From assembly GCA_963693305.1 (NCBI GenBank), contig OY855908.1, positions 1,240,001-1,304,000 of the forward strand: 64,000 bases of DNA. Direction: 5' to 3'. The DNA comes from Meandrina meandrites (Eukaryota; Cnidaria; Anthozoa; Scleractinia; Meandrinidae). Both the position numbers and the translations under genes were made by a program. This document shows positions 23,281 to 36,057 of the stretch, in pieces (the first letter of the stretch is position 1; the number at the start of each line of letters is the position of its first letter). Below the pieces are notes generated by a model. The model ran no database searches. It saw nothing but the letters and a program-made list of their open reading frames with translations, and was not told the origin of the DNA.

Positions 23281-25091
23281 TAAGGTGGCTCGACTGGGTT
23301 TTTTAGGGGCAACACCGCTCAAGTTTGAGAACTAACCAGACTGTCATTAACAATGCCATCGAAAAACGATCACCACAGCTGAATTAGGTAAAGATGAAAA
23401 TTTGTTATGACCAGTGTTATTTTGACAACGAAGTTGTCATAGCAACGTAATGACGTCATCACGTTTATCAATTTCGTTCGTATTGCTCGGCACCAGGAGA
23501 TTTTTTCGAAAATCGCTCAAGGGAGCATGTACCTCCTATACCTGCCTCAATGTTGGCAAAGTTTGAACAAATTCTGTGAGAGCGTTATTGAAGTTTTTGG
23601 GGATGAAGTTTCGAGGGTTATAAATACAGCAAAAAACATACTTTTGAGATAATAGGGTAATATCTGAAGAAAACCACGCGCTTTGGGGATGCAGTTTCAT
23701 CTCGTAGTAGTTTGATGCCATTTAAAATTGTGTATACAAAATTATGGGGATCGCCACGACCGATTGCGAAAAAAACGGATTTGATGAGCGTGCATTCAGG
23801 TGCTCTTGTTGCCACTTTTGTAAATAATTTGGTCTACACCTACAAATGTGATAATTATTTGGAAACCGCTCGATGAATTTTTTTAAAAACTTGTCAATCT
23901 CGAGGTTTGCCATCAGTTTATATGGCCTGCAAGTTTCAAGGTCATTGAAAACATTTAAGACAATAAAATCGGGGCTCCAATGTACTACTTTTCTCTCGCA
24001 GATTTTGTGTTTACAAGTGAGTGTCCTCATTATTCACGTGTATTGTTTTTTACTTTCATTTCCACGTGCACAACTCAGCAAAAAATTCATTTGCATTAAA
24101 CATTTCTAAAAATGTTCGGGAAACATGCTTATATGACTTGAAAACTGTAATAATATTTGTTACGCCATTAGACTGTAATACAGCAATGCCGAGGATCTCT
24201 TTCTCCAGGAAACGAAAAGCTATTTTTGTGTAGAACAACAGATCAGGAAAAAAGTCTAAACTCACTGATAAAATGCAAATGAATTTTTTTTCTGAGCTGT
24301 GCACGTGAAAATGAAAGTTGAATACAATGCCCGTGAATAATGAGGACATTCACTTGTAAACACAAAATCTGGGAGAAAAAAGTAGTACATTGGAGCCCCG
24401 ATTTTATTGCCTTACGTGTTTTCAATGACCTTGAAACTTGCAGGCCATATAAACTGATGACAAACCTCGAGATTGACAAGTTTTTAAAAAAATTCATCGA
24501 GCGGTTTCCAAATAATTATCACATTTGTAGGTGTAGACCAAATTATTTACAAAAGTGGCAACAAGAGCACCTGAATGCACGCTCATCAAATCCGTTTTTT
24601 TCGCAATCGGTCGTGGCGATCCCCATAATTTTGTATACACAATTTTAAATGGCATCAAACTACTATGAGATGAAACTGCGTTCCCAAAGCGCGTCGTGTT
24701 CTTCAGATATTACCCTATTATCTCAATAGTATGTTCTTTACTGTATTTATGACCCTCGAAACTTCATCCCCAAAAATTTCGATAACGCTCTCACAAAATT
24801 TGTTCAAACTTTGCCAACATTGAGGCAGGTATAGGAGGTACATGCTCCCTTGAGCGATTTTCGAAAAAATCTCCTGGTGCCGAGCAATACGAACGAAATT
24901 GATAAACGTGATGAGGTCATTGCGTTGCTATGACAACTCCGATGTCAAAATGACACTGGTCATAACAAATTTTCATCTTTACCTAATTCAGCTGTGGTGA
25001 TCGTTTTTCGATGGCATTGTTAATGACAGTCTGGTTAGTTCTCAAACTTGAGCGGTGTTGCCCCTAAAAAACCCAGTCGAGCCACCTTAAC
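23281..25091. mobile_element. 1.8-kb snap-back (inverted-repeat) element with TTAA ends
   Basis: The termini TTAAGGTGGCTCGACTGGGT and its reverse complement delimit two arms of about 815 bp that match almost base for base, with a spacer of about 170 bp (roughly 24100-24272). TTAA is present at both ends, compatible with a TTAA target duplication or with being part of the repeat. Each arm contains the same 102-codon frame (23722-24030 minus, 24340-24648 plus), differing at few positions, and a second mirrored frame starting MSSLFT. No transposase motif is visible, so it is non-autonomous; the frames may just mirror low divergence. Confidence 0.85.
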
Positions 25092-25099
25092 AGTTACCA

Positions 25100-26770
25100 A
25101 GCAAACTTCAACTGTCTGAAACGAGGACTGGGGCGTTGTAACTCGCCAACGTAAGTTGGAATAATGGCAGAATAATGGCACTGTCCAACATTTTCTTTGC
25201 CACTCATACCCTGCACGAACAACACACAATCAATCACCAACATCAGCTAACTGCAACAGCTCCTAATAACTCTCTCAGGCTGTGCAATACGTTTTTGGAA
25301 CGACTGCTAACAAGCTTGTAAAAACTGACGGGAGCTTTATTACAATAGTTCAGAAAAATTAAAGTTTATTTCTTCTCCATCCATTGCATCGCAATCGTAT
25401 AGTTTCGTTTTTATTACAAGAGTAAAAATGAACACTGAATGTACACGGCAGCACTCCGAAACGAACGATTCAAACTGCAAACGAACAGAAAAAGTATGAA
25501 CTGTCCAACAGCGAGTAAAAAAGAACTGCGTTTGAATTATTGAACATAATCATCAAATAACTGTATTCACAAGAATTAAAGTGTTTGGAAGCCCAGTGTT
25601 TCGAACAACTTGTTAAATGATTAAAGCGTTTTCCGCGGCGTTAGCGGCCGATGAGTAACTCGGCGGCGTGGCGATTAGTATCTTACGTTTAGGGCCAAAA
25701 TTGGAAGGCTAGCGAAATTTCTAAACTAAAGCAATCTGTAGTAGATAAAAGACAAAGACTGATACAAAGAAGATTGAAAACGTGGATTTACCTGAAGGAA
25801 GCACATGGAGGAAGATGTCCGTTGTTCGCCTCATAGTACTGCGACTGACCAACAGCAAAATTCTGGGTGTGTCATTTGACACTTCTTCAAATACCCTATA
25901 AAAATTCATTCCTCACAGCTACGAGAAATATGTTCGATTCAAACACAATGCAATAAAGAATTTTTTGGAAATTCTTGTGAAAATTTTTATCGCTTCAATC
26001 ACTTCAACAATGCTACGAGTAAATAACGCATTCTAATCATTTATATGGAATGTAACTTTCTAATAAGCTCAAAAGGTCTGCGCATAGCTATGTTCTGAAT
26101 AGTTTGCCTTCCTTTACATTGTAAAGGCGACCGCTCGACCTTGTTTCATTCAATCGACCGATCATTGACAGTTAATTAAGGTTCAGCGATTAAAATATAA
26201 AATGTTGAAACACGTGATGGTGTGCAGCTAAAAATTCAGGCGAGCAACATAAATGTGCGATTAATATTTGATTTGAAGTATTTTTCCTTTCAACCAAAAA
26301 ATGTGGAAATTTTGGAAGTGGTGCGAATGGTGCAGAAATTCCCTAATTAACTAATCTGCTAGCAGATTTGTGAATAATCTGTAGGTAGATTGCAAAACTG
26401 TCGTTTTTCCTCTAAAATGGTTAACAGTCGCGTATCGAAGGCGCGAAGCGCCGATCGTCTGCCGAGCCTCACATGCCCGAGAGTCACCAGTCTCACTCTC
26501 GGTTTTAACATTGGCTCCAGACCTCGCGTTCGAAGACCGCTCGAGTGCTCGAGTGAGTTCCCAAAAAATACGGCTGTTTTGCAGCTGTCTCATCTGTAGG
26601 TTGCGCGCGCAATGCGTGTTTTGAAGGGCACTGTCAAGTTTACGGGTGGTGTGGCACCTCGTCTGACAGCGAATTAAAAACATGGCTCGTCGATTCGCTT
26701 CTTTAACAGTGTGTTTGTCGTTGTTTTCTTTAAAACAAAGTAAAATAAACAATTATTAGATTCGGGGGTG
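25100..26770. other. intergenic with probable repeat fragments
   Basis: No gene recognised. The 26380-26620 stretch is GC-richer and looks like a repeat fragment: overlapping frames in both strands, CGCGAAGCGCCGATCG and CTCGAGTGCTCGAG palindromic words. I found no motif supporting the minus-strand frame at 26351-26752. Confidence 0.3.
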
Positions 26771-26771
26771 A

Positions 26772-26849
26772 ATAATCAAGGTCTCGATAAGTGTTATCAG
26801 CCTTAGCCTTCGGCTTCGGTTGATAACACTTACCTCGACCTTGATTATA
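26772..26849. repeat. 78-bp hairpin element
   Basis: Inverted repeat ATAATCAAGGTC...GACCTTGATTAT with an inner pair GTGTTATCA/TGATAACAC, around a CCTTCGGCTTC loop region. A small palindromic MITE-like sequence with no coding capacity, 300 bp upstream of the first receptor gene. Confidence 0.8.
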
Positions 26850-27146
26850 ACGGATATCACAAAACCTCAACCAATACTTGTTGAATTTTGGCTGTCCTCG
26901 CAATTATTTTCATCCAATTATTTCCTGTAGTCCTATTACGCATACTAATTGAAATAGAACGGTTTAAACATCCTGTCGGATTGTAAACAGTAGGTTCTAG
27001 TTATCAGTCATTGGCTTTTGAAAGCGGCATCACTAATTGCAGCACACGCCGTTGACACCGCTGCATGTAAATTTCGAGGAAGAAATTTTCATCAGTTTTC
27101 TGCAGGCAATCGCTATAAAAAACTAACAACAATTACAGCTCGTGAA

Positions 27147-28001
27147 ATGTCGAACGTTGCGGCTACCGTATTTTGCATTATTATTTCGTTGCAATGCGTC
27201 CTTATTTTGATTGGAAATATTTTTACTATTTATGTTTTCTGGACTAATCGAAAACGCTTAAAGCGAATGTCCTTTCTTCTTATTAACCTCACCGTCGCGG
27301 ATCTTCTTTTAGGATTAACAGAACCAGCTGTAATAGCAGAAATTCCTAGGCACTTTGAAGAAGACCGCGGCCTGCTGAAATCACCTCATGACAGTCCTGC
27401 GGCTACACTTGCAGTGATGTTTTCATGCTTGTCATTGTTCTGCCTTGCACTTATTTCCATAGAACGTGCTTATGCCGTGCTTATGCCGCTTCGCCATCGA
27501 GTCGCCAGCAGCAAATGCTATGTTTGTGGTCTTGTTATTGTCTGGTCAGCTGGAATGGTTGTGGGTGCGGCGTTTCTTTTAAACCTAGTTAAAGTGTGGA
27601 GCTACTTTACCAGCCAGATTGTTGTCTTTCCAATGATCATTGCGTCTTTAATAATAATCTTTGGAAGCTATTTGAGTATTCGGAAAAAACTTCATTGCAG
27701 AGATCCCGCCATCCATCGAAATGGACGAAATGATGAAGAACGGAACATAAGACTTTCGAGAACTTTGTTCATTGTAATGGTTGCGTCATTTGCTTGTTGG
27801 CTTCCAGGAACTTTGCTGTACTTCTTATATGCCGTTGGTGGATCTGCTGTTCCAATGGCAGTTCTTTACAGTGGTACACTTTGCAATATAAGTAGTTCTA
27901 TTGTTAATCCAGTTATTTATAGTTTTAGGATGCCTATATTTAAAGAACCCCTTCAGAAATTAAAACCCAAATGGATTTCAAGAAATTATGTGGTCAACTG
28001 A
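27147..28001 (+). CDS. class A G-protein-coupled receptor, MECA-like (receptor 1)
   Basis: 284-aa single-exon receptor predicted at the plasma membrane. The start at 27147 is the first ATG of the frame; the frame runs further 5' but without an ATG, and paralogs start at the same place relative to TM1. Landmarks: GNIFTIYVFW (TM1, N24), NLTVADLL (TM2, D52), ISIERAYAV (end of TM3), FACWLPGTL (TM6), and SSIVNPVIYSFRMP (TM7, NPxxY). The N-terminus is about 5 residues. Counting back from the E-R motif, position 3.25 is Asp rather than Cys, and 5.50 is Ser rather than Pro. Unlike most of its neighbours it lacks CxxC in loop 3. The ligand is unknown. It likely signals through a heterotrimeric G protein, by family. 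Confidence 0.88.
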   Translation: MSNVAATVFCIIISLQCVLILIGNIFTIYVFWTNRKRLKRMSFLLINLTVADLLLGLTEPAVIAEIPRHFEEDRGLLKSPHDSPAATLAVMFSCLSLFCLALISIERAYAVLMPLRHRVASSKCYVCGLVIVWSAGMVVGAAFLLNLVKVWSYFTSQIVVFPMIIASLIIIFGSYLSIRKKLHCRDPAIHRNGRNDEERNIRLSRTLFIVMVASFACWLPGTLLYFLYAVGGSAVPMAVLYSGTLCNISSSIVNPVIYSFRMPIFKEPLQKLKPKWISRNYVVN

Positions 28002-29080
28002 GAGCTTAGAGTCTACGATCAGAATAATCCACCTATGCCAATAGTTGATCTTAATGGTAAGAAAATTCCTAACAGTTAAATTTGATTTGTATTATCGAAA
28101 AACGTTATAAATTAAATGGATGTAAAGAGAACGATGACTCTTACAACATAATCCTACCGACCTATCGGCTTTTTTCAAAATTTATTCTTACCACAACAAA
28201 GAGATAGACTTTAAGAAACTGTCTTGTAAACTTGGAACATTTGAAACGCATGTATGTACTTTTTATTTTTATTTGAAGTGAATATTAAATACAAGTACAA
28301 AAGCAAGATTATTTTAATGTTTCGTTCTTCACTTAACCTTAGGCGAGAGAAAAGGAAAGAATGAAAAAGAATAAAATGTAATGAAGATCTTTCTTTGCTT
28401 GTCCAAGGTGTTTATAGAGTACGCTATATCCAATATGTTCGTAATGTTAGCAGATTTTATTTCATCTCTAGCTATATCGCACTAACGGGATACAAATTGT
28501 TTATAAGGCGAGTGATTTGAGAACTGAGCTGTGCGCCGTTCTTGGCCCTCAATAAAGAAATTGAACTTAACTGAATTTAGTTTTAGTAAATTAAATTTGC
28601 TTTTAACTTTAAATTATATATTACTTCACTTCTTTCTCGTATCCGGTCTCCGTTTCTGATTGGCAGCTTCCGGCATTATTTATTACATTTTTAAAATCCT
28701 GGATTATATCCTTCTTTTTCATTAATTTGATTTCCATATCTATACCAAGAAGAATCCCTGTTCGTAAATGCTTACTGAAATACCGTAAATACGGAATGCT
28801 TTTTACAAGTTCTATTTTGTCCATATTTTTATTTTTCCATGACAATAAATGAAAGTTAATTGAAAAAGAACTTATCATGTGTTATTGTTTATTCATGTTG
28901 TCCATTTTTCATTTCATCGGGGCAACTCAGTATGATAAAAAGTCAAATTAATAACCTAGCAGAGAGCCCAACGACAAGGCAGATGTTTACAAACTTACGA
29001 AGCAAAATCGAAATACGTCTTACATGTGAACAAGTTCAAGTTCGCTTTGTACACAAAACAGCTTTTCCAGGTCTTAAAAA
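28002..29080. other. spacer between receptor 1 and receptor pseudogene
   Basis: AT-rich sequence without a recognised gene. The minus-strand frame at 28621-28878 has no family signature. Confidence 0.3.
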
Positions 29081-29912
29081 ATGTCAATAACATTTTTAAT
29101 ACTATTTGGTTTTCTTTTTTAAGTGAAAGCCTCATCATCTCAACAGGTAATATTCTGACTATTTTTGTTTTCTGGAGTCAGCGTTTTACTCTGAGGCGAA
29201 GTAGCTATCTTTTGCTGAATCTGTCAGTCGCCGATCTGTTGGTGGGTGTAGCAAAACCGATATCGCTCGCGATGAAAACATTTCCTGCTGTTCAGCAAGT
29301 AAAAACACTGACCTTCGACGACATCTACATTGGCTACCTTTCAGCAAGCTTCAACATCTTATTTTCATTTTCGTCTGTAATCTGCCTTTCTGTTATTTCT
29401 TTGGAAAGGGCTTTTGCCATGTTCCGCCCATTTCTCCACCGAACAACTAGCACCAAAGTGTACCTTTACAGTATCGCATTTATTTGGCTTGCAGCGACGT
29501 GTGTCACAGTGATTTATGCGCTACCAGCTTTCAAGGTGATTAATACGATGCATTCAACTTTGGCGTTGAACGCCGTTGGTTTGTTGTATCTCGTGGTTAT
29601 TTGTATGACTTCAATTATGTTAAGATTTCGTTTAAAAACACGCGAAAGTAATCAAATTATGCAACGGAACATAAAACTCTCTAAAACACTATAGGTTTAT
29701 CATTTGCCAGTTGGCTTCCAGGCCTAGTGATGTACAGTGTGATGGAGTTCTGTTTTGAATGTGTTCCCCTAGAACTTATGATGATAGGAGGTGCTTTGCA
29801 TTTGGGTAATTCCATTGTCAACCCTGTGGTGTATACTTGTAGGATGCCCATGTTTAGGGCAGCTTTTTAAAGAAGATTGCTGAAAAGACGCCGTCGAGCA
29901 AACATCGAATAA
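29081..29912 (+). pseudogene. class A GPCR pseudogene (receptor 2)
   Basis: Homologous to the neighbouring receptors but broken three times. The ATG at 29081 starts a segment MSITFLILFGFLF that runs into a stop, and the homologous frame resumes one base out of register at a T-run near 29120 (SESLIISTGNILTIFVFW). TM1-TM5 then read well, with LSVADLL, ISLERAFAM and RNIKLSKTL. A second lesion at about 29690 removes roughly ten bases after SKTL, ending the frame at TAG, and TM6-TM7 continue in another frame: GLSFASWLPGLVMY, FCFECVPLEL, NSIVNPVVYTCRMPMF. A third lesion is an early TAA (29868) followed by RRLLKRRRRANIE and a final TAA. It keeps CxxC in loop 3. It is unlikely to yield a functional receptor. 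Confidence 0.85.
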
Positions 29913-30830
29913 GTTCATTTCTAAGGTGGCTTGCTCGAGCTCAAAACCGTACTAGATCAAATGAATAGAATTAAAACAAATAATTCAGCCTAGTTTATAA
30001 TGGGAGAATTTTTCCTTCCACCCAGCTTAAACCTAACTTGTTCTTAATATGGACAGTTTATACAAATGAAATCAGCTTGAGAAGTGACCCTAGCACTCTA
30101 TCTTTTCCTTACAAGACTTACAATTAAGGCTTCTGCATAGGGGCCCCGGTGTAAGGCTTTGGGTGTTGCATTTTTGGAAAGGGCAGTGAGCTCCTGATTA
30201 CATATATCGCTAAACGAAACACTAAAAAAGTGTCGTGGTTTTGGACCCACTATTATTTATTTCCTTTCTATTAGACGTACAGCTTTGACTGCCTCCGGGA
30301 AAAGCTGGCATAATTACTATTTCAATATATAATAGTTCTATATTAACTATTTAATGATAAAGAAACAATTTTTACGTCCCTTTTAATTCTGAAACCCAAT
30401 TGAAACCAAAAATCGAGCATGTTTTAATGTTATTTACCGACGCTTTTAGGCCTGCCTAAATCTATATATTAGATATTACATGTAAACTTATTAATTAACG
30501 TCAGAGTAAAATCAACTGTTTGTCAAAGAATTGGCGTTTTAATTTAACTCTTTTTAGAAATGTTTATTTGTAGAGTAATTCAATAAACATATCAATGCAA
30601 CGCTTGTTCGAGTTTTTTTGCAGATTCCAAGCATACAGAAGGATGGAATAATAATTTCAGGTCATAATTTACACCCAGACACAGATGAAAAGAAAATACT
30701 CAGAAAAGCAAACTCAGCGGGTAAATCGCTTGGAAAAAAGGTTGATTTGTTTCTGAATCTGAATCTGAATTTAAATTTGCAAATTGCTTCAAGCAGCTGC
30801 TTATCTACATTTCAAGCGCCACAACATTGA
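29913..30830. other. intergenic, with a foldback-end copy at 30440-30471
   Basis: No gene recognised. CGCTTTTAGGCCTGCCTAAA continuing into TCTATATATTA at 30440-30471 equals the right terminus of the 14678-19457 element, apparently as a solo end. A plus-strand frame at 30618-30830 shows only low-complexity NLNLNLNL near its end. Confidence 0.45.
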
Positions 30831-30834
30831 AGAG

Positions 30835-31164
30835 TTGCCCGGGTTGACCGTAGTAAGCTGCCCTAGCTGTAAATGTCAGTGACTGCAACCTATGCCAAGA
30901 ATGACTGGCCGTTTACACAATTTTTACAATTAATATACGTAATTTCAATATTTTGATATAGTTTAAGATACGTAATTTTAATACATTTGTAGTTCTTAGC
31001 TAAGTTAATAGTTGTAATTAGTTTTATTAATATATGTAAGTGTTCACGAATATTTTGTAAGTCATAGTTATAAGCAAATGATTTTAATTAGGTTTTAGTT
31101 ATAGGTGTCCATGATTACTAGAGGGCTCTTCCCCTCAGCTGCGGCCATATGGCACAATAATGAA

Positions 31165-31165
<1 letters not shown>
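30835..31165 (+). repeat. probable LINE 3' untranslated end
   Basis: An AT-rich segment ends in CTCTTCCCCTCAGCTGCGGC and GGCACAATAATGAAG directly before an (ATT)n tract. A non-coding tail ending in AATAATGAAG plus a trinucleotide array is the layout of LINE 3' ends. No coding part of this copy was recognised, so the call is tentative. Confidence 0.4.

Positions 31166-31229
<64 letters not shown>
31166..31229. repeat. (ATT)n microsatellite
   Basis: About 21 uninterrupted ATT units. Confidence 0.95.
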
Positions 31230-31230
<1 letters not shown>

Positions 31231-31309
31231 GTAAAGAACTAATTGTTGGAGAGCTTGAAATATGCAATCGACCCTTATGAAGACCAGAAGAAGAGACAGA
31301 ATTTTGCCA

Positions 31310-31745
31310 CTGACACTGATACTGTTACCGCTACTGCCACTACCACTACCACTACCACACCACTACCACCACCACCACCACTACCACTACCACTACCACT
31401 ACCACTACCACTACCACTACCACTACCACTACCACTACCACTACCACTACCACTACCACTACCACACCACTACCACTACCACTACCACTACCACTACCAC
31501 TACCACTACCACTACCACTACCACTACCACTACCACTGCCACTACCACTGCCACTGCCACTGCCACTGCCACTACCACTACCACTACCATTACCATTACC
31601 ACTACCACACCACTACCACACCATTACCACTACCACTACCACTACCACTACCACTACCACTACCACTACCACACCACTACCACTACCACTACTTCTACCA
31701 CTACCACTACCACCACCACCACCACTACCACTACTACTACCACTA
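31310..31745. repeat. (CCACTA)n array upstream of the LINE
   Basis: Imperfect hexanucleotide array made almost entirely of CCACTA with CCACAC, CCACTG and CCATTA variants. It stops exactly where the LINE coding frame begins. Frames read from it (poly-Thr, Pro-Leu, His-Tyr) are artefacts. Confidence 0.95.
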
Positions 31746-32876
31746 ATGATATTTCAAAAACGCCCAAGAAAATCCATTGACATCAACTTCAACATAGGCA
31801 CTGAGTCAATTGAAATTGTTCAAGAATACACGCATTTAGGTACACGTTTAACCCCAACGGGTAACTTTACTCTTGCACTCGAACACTTGAAAGAAAAAGC
31901 GATGCATGCCTTTTCTAGTATACGAAAACACTCAACTCTAAATAGACTTAGACCTAATACCGCATCCAAAATTTTTGACACAATGATATTTCCTATCTTA
32001 AGCTACAACAGTGAGTTATGGGGGATGTACACTAAACAGGATTTTAAAACTTGGGATAGTTCCCCAATAGAAAAAATTCATCTCAAATTTTGTAAACGTT
32101 ACTTAGAAGTGAACAATAAGGCCTCGAACATAGCTTGCAGAGCGGAACTTGGAAGATTACCCCTAATTATCCCAATTAACCAGAGAATTATGAAATACTT
32201 TGTCTATCTAAACAACAAAGACAATGACTCAATTGTCAAACAATCTTTCCTTATGTCGAAGAATTTACACTCTATCAATAACTCCGGATTTTATTCCAAT
32301 TTTATGAATTTAATAGAACACTACCATCTTCCCAATTTCGACCCGGAATCCCTAGATAATGATAGAATTCAACGATACATAACCAATATGAAAGAGACAT
32401 ATATATCTTTCTGGCGACACAGCCTGGAACATTCAAGGAAATTAGAATTCTATAAAGTTTTTAAAGAGGAATACTCTACATCTGATTATCTACAACAGTT
32501 AAAAAATTTTGATGAAAGACGAAATTTGGTGAAGTTTAAATTAAGTAATCACAAACTTATGATTGAACTTGGAAGATATCAGACTGACCATATACCCAGA
32601 GAAAATAGACTATGTCCATTGTGCAAGTCAAATAAAGTAGAAAATGAAACACATTTCTTATTCGATTGTAGCAAATACTCTTTACAAAGGCGGACATTCT
32701 TAAATCGAATCAATGAAATAATACCTGACTTTGAAAGGAAATCAACCTCAGAAAGCATCCAACTTCTTATGAACTCTAATAATTATCATGTAAATAAGCT
32801 GGTGATGAAGTTTATTTCTTCATGTATGAATACACGTGATGCATTGTTATTTTCAAGTAAAAGTGATGTAACTTAA
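31746..32876 (+). mobile_element. 5'-truncated LINE, C-terminal part of ORF2
   Basis: An open frame of 376 codons encodes the region after the reverse-transcriptase catalytic core of a CR1/L2-clade-like LINE: EYTHLGTRLTPTGNFTLALE near residue 29, LSYNSELWGMYTKQDF near 87, IPINQRIMKYFVYLNNKD near 140, and a zinc-knuckle-like C-x2-C-x9-H-x4-C (CPLCKSNKVENETHFLFDC) near residue 290. The YADD-type core and the endonuclease are absent. The frame is intact and ends at TAA 32874. A short 3' region follows, ending AATAAAGCAATTTATTACTATTACTA and merging into the downstream array. The intact frame suggests a recent insertion. The listed ATG is just the first Met, not the element's true start. Confidence 0.88.
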
Positions 32877-32969
32877 TTAAGTTTTAATACGATAGAATAG
32901 GATAGTTTTGTTACTTTTAGTTTAAATATGCTTTTGCAATACTGTAAATTGTGGCGGTCATGCAAATAA

Positions 32970-35885
32970 AGCAATTTATTACTATTACTACTACCACTAC
33001 CACTACCACTACCACTACCACTGCCGCTACCACTACCACTACCGCTACCACTACCACTACCACTACCGCTACCACTACCACTACCACTACCGCTACCACT
33101 ACCACTACCACTACCGCTACCGCTACCGCTACCGCTACCACTACCGCTACCACTACCACTACCGCTACCACTACCACTACCACTACCACTACCACTACCA
33201 CTACCACTACCACACCACTACCACTACCACTACCACTACCACTACCACTACCACACCACTACCACTACCACTACCACTACCACTACCACTACCACTACCA
33301 CACCACTACCACTACCACTAGTACCAGCACCACCACCACTACCACTACCACTACCACTACCACTACCACACCACTACCACTACCACTACCACTACCACTA
33401 CCACTACCACTACCACTACCACTACCACTACCACTACCACTACCACACCACTACCACTACCACTAGTACCAGCACCACCACCATCACCACTACCACTACC
33501 ACTACCACTACCACCACCACTACCACTACCACTACCACTACCACTACCACTACCACTACCACTACCACTACCACACCACTACCACTACCACTACCACTAC
33601 CACTACCACTACCACTACCACTACCACTACCACTACCACTACCACTACCACTACCACTACCACTACCACTACCACTACCACACCACTACCACTGCCGCTA
33701 CCACCTACCACCACCACTACCACTACCACTACCACTACCACTACCACTACCACTACCACTACCACTACCACTACCACTACCACTACCACTACCACTACCA
33801 CTACCACTACCACTACCACTACCACTACCACTACCACTACCACTACCACTACCACACCACTACCACTGCCGCTACCACTACCACCACCACTACCACTACC
33901 ACTACCACACCACTACCACTACCACTACCACTACCACTACCACTACCACTACCACTACCACTACCACTACCACTACCACTACCACTACCACACCACTACC
34001 ACTACCACTACCACTACCACTACCACTACCACTACCACTACCACTACCACTACCACACCACTACCACTGCCGCTACCACTACCACCACCACTACCACTAC
34101 CACTACCACTACCACTACCACTACCACTACCACACCACTACCACTACCACTACCACTACCACTACCACACCACTACCACTACCACTACCACTACCACTAC
34201 CACTACCACACCACTACCACTACCACTACCACTACCACTACCACTACCACTACCACTACCACTACCACACCACTACCACTACCACTACCACTACCACTAC
34301 CACTACCACTACCACTACCACTACCACTACCACTACCACTACCACTACCACTACCACTACCACTACCACTACCACTACCACTACCGCTACCACTACCACT
34401 ACCACTACCACACCACTACCACTACCACTACCACTACCACTACCACTACCACTACCACTACCGCTACCACTACCACTACCACTACCACACCACTACCACT
34501 ACCACTACCACTACCACTACCACTACCACTACCACTACCACTACCACTACCACTACCACTACCACTGCCGCTACCACTACCACTACCACTACCACTACCA
34601 CTACCACTACCACTACCACACCACTACCACTACCACTACCACTACCACTACCACTACCACTACCACTACCACTACCACTACCACTACCACTACCACTACC
34701 ACTACCACTACCACTACCACACCACGACCACTACCACTACCGCTACCACTACCACTACCACTACCACACCACTACCACTACCACTACCACTACCACTACC
34801 ACTACCACTACCGCTACCACTACCACTACCACTACCACACCACTACCACTACCACTACCACTACCACTACCACTACCACTACCACTACCGCTACCACTAC
34901 CACTACCACTACCACTACCACTACCACTACCACACCACTACCACTACCACTACCACTAGCACTACCACTACCACTACCACTACCACTACCACTACCACTA
35001 CCACTACCACTACCACAACCACGACCACTACCACTACCGCTACCACTACCACTACCACTACCACACCACTACCACTACCACTACCACTACCACTACCACT
35101 ACCACTACCACTACCGCTACCGCTACCACTACCACTACCACTACCACACCACTACCACTACCACTACCACTACCACTACCACTACCACTACCACTACCAC
35201 TACCACTACCACTACCACCACCACTACCACTACCACTACCACTACCACTACCACTACCACTACCACTACCACTAGTACCAGCACCACGACCATCACCACT
35301 ACCACTACCACTACCACTACCACTACCACTACCGCTACCACTACCACTACCACTACCACTACCACTACCACTACCACACCACTACCACTACCACTACCAC
35401 TAGCACTACCACTACCACTACCACTACCACTACCACTACCACTACCACTACCACTACCACAACCACGACCACTACCACTACCGCTACCACTACCACTACC
35501 ACTACCACACCACTACCACTACCACTACCACTACCACTACCACTACCACTACCGCTACCACTACCACTACCACTACCACACCACTACCACTACCGCTACC
35601 ACTACCACTACCACTACCACACCACTACCACTACCACTACCACTACCACTACCACTACCACTACCGCTACCACTACCACTACCACTACCACACCACTACC
35701 ACTACCACTACCACTACCACTACCACTACCACTACCACTACCACTACCACTACCACTACCACCACCACTACCACTACCACTACCACTACCACTACCACTA
35801 CCACTAGTACCAGCACCACGACCATCACCACTACCACTACCACTACCACTACCACTACCACTACCACTACCACTAGTACCAGCAC
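32970..35885. repeat. (CCACTA)n array, about 2.9 kb
   Basis: Nearly all of the stretch consists of CCACTA with CCACAC, CCGCTA and CCACCA variants and recurrent punctuation such as CTAGTACCAGCACCACGACC (e.g. 35273, 35803) and CCACTGCCGCTACCA. The recurring variants show that blocks were duplicated. The plus strand is almost free of G, so the minus strand has regularly spaced GG pairs. Long poly-Val, poly-Thr, Pro-Leu and Gly-Ser frames are artefacts. Confidence 0.96.
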
Positions 35886-36057
35886 CACTGTTCATCACCA
35901 GTTCTAATGCTGATAATAATCAATACATGCAATTACTGAGATATTAAATATTTGGTGTTTACCCCTGAGTGCTAAATTCTTCTCTATGGTGAGATTATAA
36001 AGGCTGGTCAATCAATAAAGAGACTTGCACTTGGGTAAGACTAACTGCATGAAGATC

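Noticed and set aside
26351..26752. 133-codon minus-strand frame upstream of receptor 1
   Set aside because: No family motif, overlapping open frames on both strands, and repeat-like composition.
27018..27146. N-terminal extension of receptor 1
   Set aside because: The extended frame begins at TTG with no ATG before 27147, and all paralogs start just before TM1. The same reasoning was applied to receptors 5, 6 and 8.
31243..35898. Long poly-Thr, poly-Val, Pro-Leu, His-Tyr and Gly-Ser frames
   Set aside because: They are translations of (CCACTA)n microsatellite DNA in different frames.
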